Origin: Rhizobium sp. TH135 | GTDB lineage: Bacteria > Pseudomonadota > Alphaproteobacteria > Rhizobiales > Rhizobiaceae | Assembly (NCBI RefSeq): GCF_002855515.1 | Contig: NZ_PKRP01000002.1 | Coordinates: forward strand, 310,001-374,000 | Reading direction: 5' to 3' | Length of the DNA stretch: 64,000 nucleotides | Shown: positions 46,772 to 54,156 of the stretch, one piece after another | Layout of the letters: every line of letters begins with the position of its first letter | Position numbering within the stretch: the stretch's first letter is position 1 | The notes under the pieces: generated by a model | The model's input: only the letters and a program-made list of their open reading frames with translations | Databases searched by the model: none | What the model was told of the DNA's origin: nothing | Translations under genes and position numbers: made by a program

Positions 46772-47385
46772 TCGATGCGAAAATCCTGCCGCTGCAGAAG
46801 GCAGCGCTGCAGCCCGTCGCCGAATTCCTGGCGCATCGCGGGGTGCGGGCAGATCAGATCAGCCTTGTCGGCTTCCTCACAGGGCTCGGAGCCTTCGCCG
46901 CACTCTGCTTCGGCTATTTTCTTGTGGCGCTTCTGCTGATCCTCGTGAATCGTGCGCTGGATGGCCTCGACGGCGCCGTCGCCCGCATTTTGGGGCCGAC
47001 GGATCGTGGCGCCTATCTCGATATCGCGCTCGACATGGTCTTCTATGCGCTGATCCCGCTTGGCTTTGCGGTGGCGATCCCTGAGGTCAATGCGCTGCCA
47101 GCTGCCGTCCTGATCGTTTCCTTCGTCGGCACAGGCTCTTCCTTCCTCGCCTTCTCGGCGGTCGCCGCGAAACTTGGTCGCAAGGCGCCGGAATTCCCCA
47201 CCAAGGGCATCTACTACGCCGGCGGTCTGGCCGAAGGCTTCGAGACGATCGCGGTCTTCGTCGTCATGTGTCTCCTGCCGCACCATTTCCCGCTGATCGC
47301 CTATGGCTTTGCTGCCCTTTGCGCGCTGACGACAGTCATCCGCTGGCGCCAGGGCTGGCTTGCCTTTTCGGGAGGTGACCGATGA
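46768..47385 (+). CDS. CDP-alcohol phosphatidyltransferase family protein (YnjF-like)
   Basis: This 205-residue membrane enzyme has about six helices. The complete catalytic motif of the family is present: D-G-L-D-G-A-V-A-R, then G and two Asp (GAYLDIALD), in residues about 68-93. The enzymes swap CMP for an alcohol on CDP-diacylglycerol-type donors; the alcohol here is unknown. ATG 46768 overlaps the MerA-like stop (ATGA), giving translational coupling. The E. coli homologue of this size is YnjF, also found next to an ynjBCD transporter. It converges on the ECF sigma gene with 17 bases between stops. Confidence 0.88.
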   Translation: MIDAKILPLQKAALQPVAEFLAHRGVRADQISLVGFLTGLGAFAALCFGYFLVALLLILVNRALDGLDGAVARILGPTDRGAYLDIALDMVFYALIPLGFAVAIPEVNALPAAVLIVSFVGTGSSFLAFSAVAAKLGRKAPEFPTKGIYYAGGLAEGFETIAVFVVMCLLPHHFPLIAYGFAALCALTTVIRWRQGWLAFSGGDR

Positions 47386-47402
47386 GCCTTGCCCTATCTC
47401 GG

Positions 47403-48074
47403 TCAGAGGCCCGCATTCAGCCGGTCGAGCGCATTGCGCACCGTCAGCCGTGCCCGGTGCAGAAGCACGCGCATATTGCCCTCGGAGATGTCGAGCAACG
47501 CGCAGACCTCCGCCGGATCGAGCTCCTGCTGGCCGCGCAGGATCAGCACCGCCCGTTGCGCGGGCGGCAGCGTTTCGATGACCGCCTCGACGTGTTGCAA
47601 AACGCTTCGACCCTCGATGTGGCGCTCGGGCGTCAGGTCTTCCCAGAGCTCGGGTCTGGTGCGCCAGTGCCCGCGCCCGTCGAAAGCCTCGCCGAGACCG
47701 TTGCCATCCCCCAGATCGTCGAAGGATACGATGCGGCCTTCGCGGCGAGCGCGACTGCGCGCCTTGTTGAGGAGGATCGTGTAGATCCAGCTTGCGAGCG
47801 ACCCGCGTCCCTCGAAGAGATCGATGCGGCCGAGCACAGCCACCCAGGTGTCCTGGACGACTTCTTCCGCGATGTCGCGCGACCGGACGATGCCCGCGCA
47901 AAAGCGGATCATCGCGGCATTGTGCCGGCGATAAAGCAGCTCGAAGACTGCGGCATCCCCGTCAACGAGGTGCCGCGCCAGAGCCAGATCGTCACCTTCA
48001 TCCTGCGCCACGCCGCCCCCTGCCTCAGCCCGGGCGCCATTAGCAAAACAATCGCCTTCCATGTCCAGCAGCAT
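47403..48074 (-). CDS. ECF-family RNA polymerase sigma factor
   Basis: This 223-residue ECF sigma factor has a sigma-2 region (about 45-110: AAMIRFCAGIVRSRDIAEEVVQDTWVAVL, then SLASWIYTILLNKARSRAR). A linker leads to sigma-4 (about 165-215: ETLPPAQRAVLILRGQQELDPAEVCALLDISEGNMRVLLHRAR). An unusually long N-terminal lead of about 30 residues may be over-extended; ATG 48062 is an alternative. No anti-sigma gene adjoins on the same strand, but a zinc-finger anti-sigma-like gene lies 0.9 kb away beyond the VTT gene. It probably controls this cluster. Confidence 0.92.
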   Translation of the reverse strand: MLLDMEGDCFANGARAEAGGGVAQDEGDDLALARHLVDGDAAVFELLYRRHNAAMIRFCAGIVRSRDIAEEVVQDTWVAVLGRIDLFEGRGSLASWIYTILLNKARSRARREGRIVSFDDLGDGNGLGEAFDGRGHWRTRPELWEDLTPERHIEGRSVLQHVEAVIETLPPAQRAVLILRGQQELDPAEVCALLDISEGNMRVLLHRARLTVRNALDRLNAGL

Positions 48075-48110
48075 TCGACCCCATCAAGCCATAGTGACCA
48101 TGGGGGATCA

Positions 48111-48135
48111 GTCGCGCCGGAACCGGTGATCTTAC
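48111..48135 (-). promoter_or_regulatory. Candidate autoregulated promoter of the ECF sigma gene
   Basis: On the minus strand GTAA-N15-CGCGAC (48135 down to 48111) stands 36 bases before the sigma start. It mirrors the site before the MerA-like gene in sequence, spacing and distance, as expected for autoregulation of an ECF factor. Confidence 0.4.
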
Positions 48136-48165
48136 AAGGCGCGCGGGCGTTTCAAGGAAACCACG

Positions 48166-48957
48166 ATGACTGACAGCCGTTCCCCGCAGCACGGCCGTCC
48201 CCCGGAGGACGCACCCACCCCCTCGAAGGAGGCTATCGGCCGCCGCAGCCTCTGGCGTTACACGCCTGTCGTCCTCATCGTCGCGGGTCTGGCACTCGGT
48301 TATGCCTTCGGCCTGCAGGACTATCTCAGCCTCGGATTTCTGGCCGAACAACGTCAGGCTCTGAGGGCCTATGTCGATGCCAATTTTCTCTGGTCCGCGC
48401 TGGTGTTCCTCGCCGTCTACATTCTGGCTGTCGCCTTCTCCTTTCCGGCAGCCTCCGTGCTGACCATCTTCGGCGGCTTTCTCTTCGGCTGGATGATCGG
48501 CGGCGCGCTGGTTGCCATTGGTGCCACGATCGGTGCGGCGCTCCTGTTTCTCGCCACGCGCTCTGCCTTCGGCGACTTTCTGCGCCACCGGGTCGATGGC
48601 GTGGTCAAGAAGATGGCGGATGGGTTTCGTGAGAATGCCTTCGGCTATCTCTTCGTCATCCGTCTGGCGCCGGTCTTTCCCTTCTTCGTCGTCAACATCG
48701 CGGCCGCCCTGTTCGACATCAGCCTCGGCCGGTTCATCGCCGCGACCTTCTTCGGCATCCTGCCCGGCACCTTCGCCTATGCCTATCTCGGCCAGGGTGT
48801 CGACAGTGTGCTGGTGGCGGCACAGGCGAGCGGTCGGGAAGCGCAGATCTCGGATCTCGTGACACGCGACATCACGCTCGCCTTCTTCGCGTTGGCGCTG
48901 GTGGCGCTGATCCCGACGCTCGTGCGCCAGATCCGCAAGCGCAGGACGTCGCCATGA
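48166..48957 (+). CDS. TVP38/TMEM64 (VTT-domain) family membrane protein
   Basis: This 263-residue membrane protein has a hydrophilic N-terminus (1-25), then about six helices. The VTT/SNARE-associated core shows FSFPAASVLTIFGGFLFG, GATIGAALLFLATRSAFG, VIRLAPVFPFFVVNIAAALF and FFGILPGTFAYAYLGQG. It corresponds to E. coli YdjX/YdjZ, which also sit beside ynjBCD. Family members are candidate lipid scramblases or transporters, but none of this subgroup has a settled function. The start is divergent from the sigma gene, and the zinc-finger gene follows after 35 bases. Confidence 0.88.
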   Translation: MTDSRSPQHGRPPEDAPTPSKEAIGRRSLWRYTPVVLIVAGLALGYAFGLQDYLSLGFLAEQRQALRAYVDANFLWSALVFLAVYILAVAFSFPAASVLTIFGGFLFGWMIGGALVAIGATIGAALLFLATRSAFGDFLRHRVDGVVKKMADGFRENAFGYLFVIRLAPVFPFFVVNIAAALFDISLGRFIAATFFGILPGTFAYAYLGQGVDSVLVAAQASGREAQISDLVTRDITLAFFALALVALIPTLVRQIRKRRTSP

Positions 48958-48992
48958 GACTTCGTTTCACCATGTCCGGGGAGGGCTGAACC

Positions 48993-49238
48993 ATGTTTCG
49001 ATGCAGTGAAGTCGCCGAGCGTGCCAGCCTTCTGATCGATGGCGATCTCGGCTTCTGGCCGCGGCTGAACATCAAGCTGCATCTGGCCATGTGCCGGGGA
49101 TGCCGGGCCTTCGTCGAGCAGATGCGCATCACCCATGATCTGACCGCCATGGCAGGCGCCATGCATGATCCGGCGCCGAGCGAGGAGATCAAGGCCGCAC
49201 TCGCACGACGACAGATGGGGTCTGGCAAGAAAACGTGA
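48993..49238 (+). CDS. Small zf-HC2 zinc-finger protein (anti-sigma-like)
   Basis: This is an 81-residue soluble protein. An N-terminal Cys (C4, MFRCSEVAERASLLIDGDL) and the H-x3-C-x2-C motif (HLAMCRGC) form the zinc-binding anti-sigma domain. There is no transmembrane anchor, so it would act in the cytosol. It is the most likely antagonist of the ECF sigma factor encoded nearby, although the two are on opposite strands and separated by the VTT gene. Strong gggagg SD at 48979. The YnjB gene follows after 87 bases. Confidence 0.85.
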   Translation: MFRCSEVAERASLLIDGDLGFWPRLNIKLHLAMCRGCRAFVEQMRITHDLTAMAGAMHDPAPSEEIKAALARRQMGSGKKT

Positions 49239-49325
49239 GATCCGCCGGATTTCTGAACCGTAATTCAAACAGGAGCCGCAACGCCTCAGCGTCCGGCGGT
49301 CGATTTTGAGGGAGTAGGGCACACA

Positions 49326-50555
49326 ATGCGATTGATGACAGGGATTTTCGCCGCCGCACTGATGGCAGCCACAAGTATCATTCCGGCGAAGGCCGCTGGC
49401 CCCGAGCTGACCGATTGGGCTGCCCTCGAAAAGGCAGCGTCCGGCCAGACGGTCTATTTCAACGCCTGGGGCGGGTCTGAAAACATCAACGCCTATCTCG
49501 AATGGGTCGGCGCCGAAATGCAGTCACGCTACGGTGTGACCGTGGTGCAGGTAAAGCTCGAGGATACCGCAAGCGCGGTTGCCAAGGTGATCGCCGAGAA
49601 AGCCGCCGGCAAGAACGAGGGCGGGTCGGTCGATCTCATCTGGATCAATGGCGAGAACTTCGTCTCGATGAAGCAACAGGATCTGCTTCTCACCCCCGGC
49701 TGGGCAACGGCGCTGCCAAACTGGCGTTATGTCGATATCGAGAACCAGCCCACCATCTTGACCGACTTTACGGAGCCGACGGACGGGCTGGAAAGCCCCT
49801 GGGGCGGCGCGAAGATGGTCTTCTTCTACGACAGCGCCCGCACCGACGCATCAAACCTGCCGGACAATGCCACCCAACTGCTCGACTGGGCGAAGAACAA
49901 CCCCGGTCGCTTCTCCTATCCCGCGCCCCCTGATTTCATTGGCTCCTCATTCCTGAAACAGGTGCTGAGTGAAGTGATCGCCGATCCCGCCAAGCTGGCA
50001 AAGCCCGTGGCCGAGGAGAGCTTCGAGCAGGATGTCGAGCCGCTGTTTGCCTATCTCGACCAGTTGCATCCGGTGGCCTGGCGTTCGGGCAAGACCTTCC
50101 CGCAGAACTATCCTGATATGAAGCAGAAGCTGGCTGACGGCGAGTTGGACATCATCTTCGCCTTCAATCCGTCCGAAGCCTCTGCCGGCATCAAGGCGGG
50201 CGAGCTGCCTGAGACGGTACGCTCCTTCACCTTCTCCGGCGGCACGCTCGGCAACACCCATTTCGTCGCCATTCCCTACAATGCCAATGCCAAGGAGGGG
50301 GCGCTGCTGACAGCGAATTTCCTCATCTCGCCGGAAGCCCAGCTTCGCAAGCAGGACCCGACCTATTGGGGTGACCCAACCGTTCTTGCCATGCCGAAGC
50401 TTCCGGAGGCGGATCGTGCCGCCTTCGCAGCCCTAGACCTCGGCGTCGCAACGTTGACACCGGACAAGCTCGGCCCGGTGATTGCCGAGCCGCATGCGAG
50501 CTGGATGGTGCGTATCGAGGTCGAATGGCGCCGGCGCTACGCCAGCGGCAACTAA
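49326..50555 (+). CDS. ynjB: ABC transporter substrate-binding protein, YnjB type
   Basis: This binding protein of 409 residues has a signal peptide (about 1-23, cleavage after AKA). The mature part opens with the family motif QTVYFNAWGGSENINAYLEWV, followed by VDLIWINGENF and ESPWGGAKMVFFYDSARTD. These match the YnjB/COG4134 family. The substrate is unknown; thiamine has been proposed for E. coli YnjBCD without proof, to my knowledge. Three bases separate it from the permease gene. Its start could belong to a separate promoter in the 87-base gap. Confidence 0.88.
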   Translation: MRLMTGIFAAALMAATSIIPAKAAGPELTDWAALEKAASGQTVYFNAWGGSENINAYLEWVGAEMQSRYGVTVVQVKLEDTASAVAKVIAEKAAGKNEGGSVDLIWINGENFVSMKQQDLLLTPGWATALPNWRYVDIENQPTILTDFTEPTDGLESPWGGAKMVFFYDSARTDASNLPDNATQLLDWAKNNPGRFSYPAPPDFIGSSFLKQVLSEVIADPAKLAKPVAEESFEQDVEPLFAYLDQLHPVAWRSGKTFPQNYPDMKQKLADGELDIIFAFNPSEASAGIKAGELPETVRSFTFSGGTLGNTHFVAIPYNANAKEGALLTANFLISPEAQLRKQDPTYWGDPTVLAMPKLPEADRAAFAALDLGVATLTPDKLGPVIAEPHASWMVRIEVEWRRRYASGN

Positions 50556-50558
50556 GCT

Positions 50559-52286
50559 GTGACAGCCCGAGCGACCGATTGCTCTTTCTTAGCCGGACTG
50601 ACCGCACGTCTCCCGAGGAGTGCGGTCGCCCTCACGCTTGGCCTTCTGGTCTTGCCGATTACGTTCGGGCTCCTCGGCACGCTGCTGCCGGCCTTCGGCT
50701 ATCTGCCCGCGCTCGGCGGAGATGACCTCAGCCTGCAACCCTTTCGAGCCCTTGTGGCGACACCGGGTCTGGCCACAGCCTCAGTCTTGAGTGTGGCAAC
50801 TGGGCTCGCCGCCACGTTCATCTCTCTCGGCATCACGCTGATCTTCATTGCGAGTTACGCGGGCACACCGACGCTGTCGCGCCTGCAGCATCTGCTGTCG
50901 CCCCTGCTGGCGGTTCCGCATGCGGCCGCCGCCTTCGGCTTTGCTTTCCTGATTGCCCCGTCAGGCTTCCTCATCCGCCTCGTCGCGCCACTTCTCGGCA
51001 TCGACCGGCCGCCGGATATTCTGATCCCGCATGATCCGATGGGCCTGACGATGATCGCGGGCCTTGTGATCAAGGAAACGCCCTTCCTCTTTCTCGTCAC
51101 GCTTGCAGCCCTGCCGCAGGTCGAACTCCCGGCGGCTCGGAGGCTTGCAGCCTCTTTCGGCTATGGACGCATCGCAGGCTTCGTCTACCTGCTCTGGCCG
51201 GCGCTCTACCGCCAGATCCGTTTTGCCGTCTATGCTGTCATTGCCTACTCGTCCTCTGTCGTGGACGTGGCCCTGATCCTCGGCCCTAACTTGCCCGGCA
51301 CGCTGGCAACCCGGCTCGTCCAGTGGATGAATGATCCGGATCTGTCCGCGCGTTTCCTCGCCTCGGCCGGTGCCGTTCTGCAACTCGGCCTAACGCTGTC
51401 CGCACTGCTCACCTGGTTTGTCCTGGAGCGGCTGGCGTCCGTCCTGCTTCGCCGCACGAGAGAAAAAGGATGGCGGTTCCTGCGTGACCAGTTCCTGCGC
51501 CGCGCATCGATCCTGGCCGTCGGCCTGATCGGCGGCGCGGTGTTTGCAGGCCTTGCAACTCTGGCCCTCTGGTCTCTCGCCGGCCTCTGGCAGTTTCCCG
51601 ATCTCCTGCCGCAGAGCTTCACGCTGAGGAGCTGGATGAGTGCCCTGCCGCGCATCGCCGACCCGCTGGTGACGACGCTGGTGACAGGCCTTGCCTCAAC
51701 GCTCATGGCCATCCTGCTGACCATCGGGTGCCTCGAACGCGAGCTTCAGACGGGACGCAGCGTCGGCGAGAAGGCGCTGTTGATGCTCTATCTGCCGCTG
51801 ATCGTGCCGCAGATCACCTTTGTCTTCGGCCTGCAGCTTCTTTTCATTGGCAGTGGCGGCGGCGAATACAGGCTCACAGCCCTCGTGCTCGTCCACCTCG
51901 TCTTCGTGCTGCCTTATGTCTTCCTCTCGCTGGCCGATCCCTGGCGGGCACTCGACCGCCGTTACGAGATCATCGCCGCGGCCCTTGGCCGGTCGCGGAT
52001 TTCGGTGCTCCTGTCGGTCCGTCTGCCCATGCTGATCCGTCCGATCCTGACGGCGCTCGCCGTTGGCTTTGCCGTCTCGGTCGGGCAGTATCTGCCGACA
52101 TTGCTGATTGGCGAGGGGCGGCTCTCGACCATCACCACGGAGGCCGTCGCTCTCGCCTCTGGCAACAACCGTCGCGTCATCGGAGTCTATGCCCTGCTGC
52201 AGACCATCCTGCCCTTCCTCGCCTTCGCGCTCGCGGCTCTGATCCCCGCGGCCCTCCACCGCAATCGCCGGGACATGAGGGTGTGA
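50559..52286 (+). CDS. ynjC: ABC transporter permease, YnjC type (two-domain)
   Basis: This permease of 575 residues has two fused halves and about 12 helices. EAA-like loops are in AARRLAASFGYGRIAGFVYLLWPAL and IIAAALGRSRISVLLSVRLPMLIRP. It starts at GTG 50559, three bases after the ynjB stop, and is followed two bases after its stop by the ATPase gene, a tight operon. Length and layout fit YnjC/COG4135. It is distinct from the FbpB-type permease at 10 kb. Confidence 0.88.
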   Translation: MTARATDCSFLAGLTARLPRSAVALTLGLLVLPITFGLLGTLLPAFGYLPALGGDDLSLQPFRALVATPGLATASVLSVATGLAATFISLGITLIFIASYAGTPTLSRLQHLLSPLLAVPHAAAAFGFAFLIAPSGFLIRLVAPLLGIDRPPDILIPHDPMGLTMIAGLVIKETPFLFLVTLAALPQVELPAARRLAASFGYGRIAGFVYLLWPALYRQIRFAVYAVIAYSSSVVDVALILGPNLPGTLATRLVQWMNDPDLSARFLASAGAVLQLGLTLSALLTWFVLERLASVLLRRTREKGWRFLRDQFLRRASILAVGLIGGAVFAGLATLALWSLAGLWQFPDLLPQSFTLRSWMSALPRIADPLVTTLVTGLASTLMAILLTIGCLERELQTGRSVGEKALLMLYLPLIVPQITFVFGLQLLFIGSGGGEYRLTALVLVHLVFVLPYVFLSLADPWRALDRRYEIIAAALGRSRISVLLSVRLPMLIRPILTALAVGFAVSVGQYLPTLLIGEGRLSTITTEAVALASGNNRRVIGVYALLQTILPFLAFALAALIPAALHRNRRDMRV

Positions 52287-52288
52287 CG

Positions 52289-52960
52289 ATGCTCCAGCGA
52301 CAGCCCACCCCCGGCCTTTCACTTGCGAATATCCTGATCCGCCTCGGCGATGTCAGCCTGATCGAGCTCACAGCAGACGTGCCTTCCGGTTCGGTCTTCA
52401 CCGTCATGGGACCATCGGGATCCGGCAAATCCACCTTGCTGTCTTATGTCGGTGGGTTCCTCGATCCGGCGTTCCACGCGAAGGGCGCCGTCTCCGTCGA
52501 CGGCGTCGATCTGCTGTCGCTGGCACCAGAAGCGCGCCGGGCCGGGATCCTCTTTCAGGACCCGCTGCTCTTCCCGCATATGTCGGTCGGGGCGAATGTT
52601 GCTTTCGCCATTCCGGCAGATGTCGCGGATCGCCGCCAGCGCCGGCAGATCGCGGCAGACATTCTGGCCGACATGGACCTCACAGGTTTTGCCGACCGCG
52701 ACCCGGCCACGCTTTCCGGCGGACAGAAGGCGCGGGTGGCGCTAGCCCGCGTTCTCGTCTCGCGGCCCCGATTGCTGCTGCTCGACGAGCCCTTCTCCAA
52801 ACTCGACATGGAGCTGCGTGCCCAGATGCGCGCCTTGGTGTTCGAGCGCGCAAGGACCGCCGGCCTACCGGTCATTCTCGTCACCCATGACGAAGCCGAT
52901 GCCGAGGCTGCGAGCGGTCCTGTTCATCGGATCGGCATCAAGGAAACCTCGGATGGCTGA
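52289..52960 (+). CDS. ynjD: ABC transporter ATP-binding protein, YnjD type
   Basis: This short ATPase of 223 residues has no TOBE extension, as in YnjD/COG4136. Walker A GPSGSGKST is near residue 33-41, the Q-loop is in LFQDPLLFPHMSVG, the signature LSGGQKARVALARVL, Walker B LLLLDEPFSKLD and the H-loop THDEADA. ATG 52289 lies two bases after the permease stop. Its last codons overlap the next gene by eight bases, which ties the oxidoreductase to the transporter operon. Confidence 0.9.
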   Translation: MLQRQPTPGLSLANILIRLGDVSLIELTADVPSGSVFTVMGPSGSGKSTLLSYVGGFLDPAFHAKGAVSVDGVDLLSLAPEARRAGILFQDPLLFPHMSVGANVAFAIPADVADRRQRRQIAADILADMDLTGFADRDPATLSGGQKARVALARVLVSRPRLLLLDEPFSKLDMELRAQMRALVFERARTAGLPVILVTHDEADAEAASGPVHRIGIKETSDG

Positions 52961-54056
52961 GACGAGTGCACGGACAGGCCCAGTCGTCCTTCTCGGCGGT
53001 GGCCACGCCCATGTCGAAGTGGTGCGCCGGCTGGGCGAGCTCGGCTTCGGCGCGCAGATCACGCTGGTTTCACCCTCTCGCCATGCACCGTATTCCGGCA
53101 TGCTGCCGGGCCACATCTCGGGGGAATACAGTTTCGACGACTTCCACATCGATCTGGCCGCCCTATGCAAAAGCGCTGGCGTTACCTTCCTCGAAACCTC
53201 CGCAACTGGCATCGACCCGGAACGCCGCGTGGTCTCGCTCGCGAGCGGCGAAAGCCTCGGATACGGCCTGCTCTCGATCGATATCGGCTCCACCCCATCA
53301 CTGCCCGAGGGTATATCGACCGGCATCTCCGTGAAGCCGATCGCGAGATTTGCCGATCGGCTTGCGCGGCTCGATGCGCTGGCGAGAGAGGGACGGCTCT
53401 CGACACTGGCGGTGGTCGGGCAGGGGGTGGCGGGTGTGGAGGTGGCCTTTGCGCTGAAACGCCGGTTGCAGGGACGCGGTATCGGTGTTTCCCTCGTCGG
53501 GCGTGCCGCAGAGCCGGTTCCGGAGCGTAGCCGCTGGTCGCGGCGACTGCTCGAACGCGAAATGCGCAAAACAGGCATCGCTCACCATCCGGCTTTCGAT
53601 GTCGTGGCTTTTCGCGACGGCGAGCTCGTGTCGCGGGACGGACGGCGGCTCTCGGTGGACGAGGTCGTCTGGACGACGTCGAGCGGCGCGCCCGCCTTCC
53701 TGCGCGAGACGGGCCTCCAACTCGACGAAAAGGGTTTCATCCGCGTCGACGAGACATTGAGATCCCTATCCCATCCGCAGATCTTCGCGGCTGGCGACGT
53801 TGCATCCCTGCCGAGCCCCCGTCCGAAGGCCGGCGTTTTCGCCGTGCGTCAGGGACCGGTGCTGGCCGAGAACATCCATCGGAGCCTCGTGGATAAAAGC
53901 CTCGCGCCCTATCGTCCGCAAACCTTCTGGCTGGTCCTGATCTCGCTCGCCGACGGACGGGCCATTGCCGACAAATGGGGCTTCGCGATCCTCGGTCGTT
54001 GCGTGGCCCTTTGGAAGCACCGCATCGATAGCCGGTTCATGCAGCGCTACCGCTGA
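52953..54056 (+). CDS. SelD-N-terminal-like pyridine nucleotide-disulfide oxidoreductase
   Basis: This 367-residue NDH-2-like flavoprotein has the FAD motif VVLLGGGHAHVEVVRRLGE and SPSRHAPYSGMLPGHISGEYS. These are diagnostic for the group that occurs fused to the N-terminus of selenophosphate synthetase SelD or stands alone. The second nucleotide site is LAVVGQGVAGVEVAFALKRR, and FAAGDVA ends the FAD fold. No disulfide Cys pair is present, so it is more like an NADH:acceptor reductase. The start overlaps ynjD by eight bases. A selenium link is only suggested by the family. Confidence 0.87.
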   Translation: MAETSARTGPVVLLGGGHAHVEVVRRLGELGFGAQITLVSPSRHAPYSGMLPGHISGEYSFDDFHIDLAALCKSAGVTFLETSATGIDPERRVVSLASGESLGYGLLSIDIGSTPSLPEGISTGISVKPIARFADRLARLDALAREGRLSTLAVVGQGVAGVEVAFALKRRLQGRGIGVSLVGRAAEPVPERSRWSRRLLEREMRKTGIAHHPAFDVVAFRDGELVSRDGRRLSVDEVVWTTSSGAPAFLRETGLQLDEKGFIRVDETLRSLSHPQIFAAGDVASLPSPRPKAGVFAVRQGPVLAENIHRSLVDKSLAPYRPQTFWLVLISLADGRAIADKWGFAILGRCVALWKHRIDSRFMQRYR

Positions 54057-54059
54057 ACG

Positions 54060-54092
54060 CGGCGCCTAGCGCCGGTCTCCGATATTTTTTCC
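54060..54092 (+). terminator. Possible weak terminator after the ynj operon
   Basis: A small stem CGGCGC-cta-GCGCCG (54060-54074) is followed 12 bases later by tttttt. The gap between stem and T-run makes it a poor canonical terminator. Confidence 0.3.
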
Positions 54093-54156
54093 GACCCGTG
54101 GAGCCAGCATCGGGGCTGCGCGTTTAGCAACGTGATTATTCGGGGGCTTTACATAA

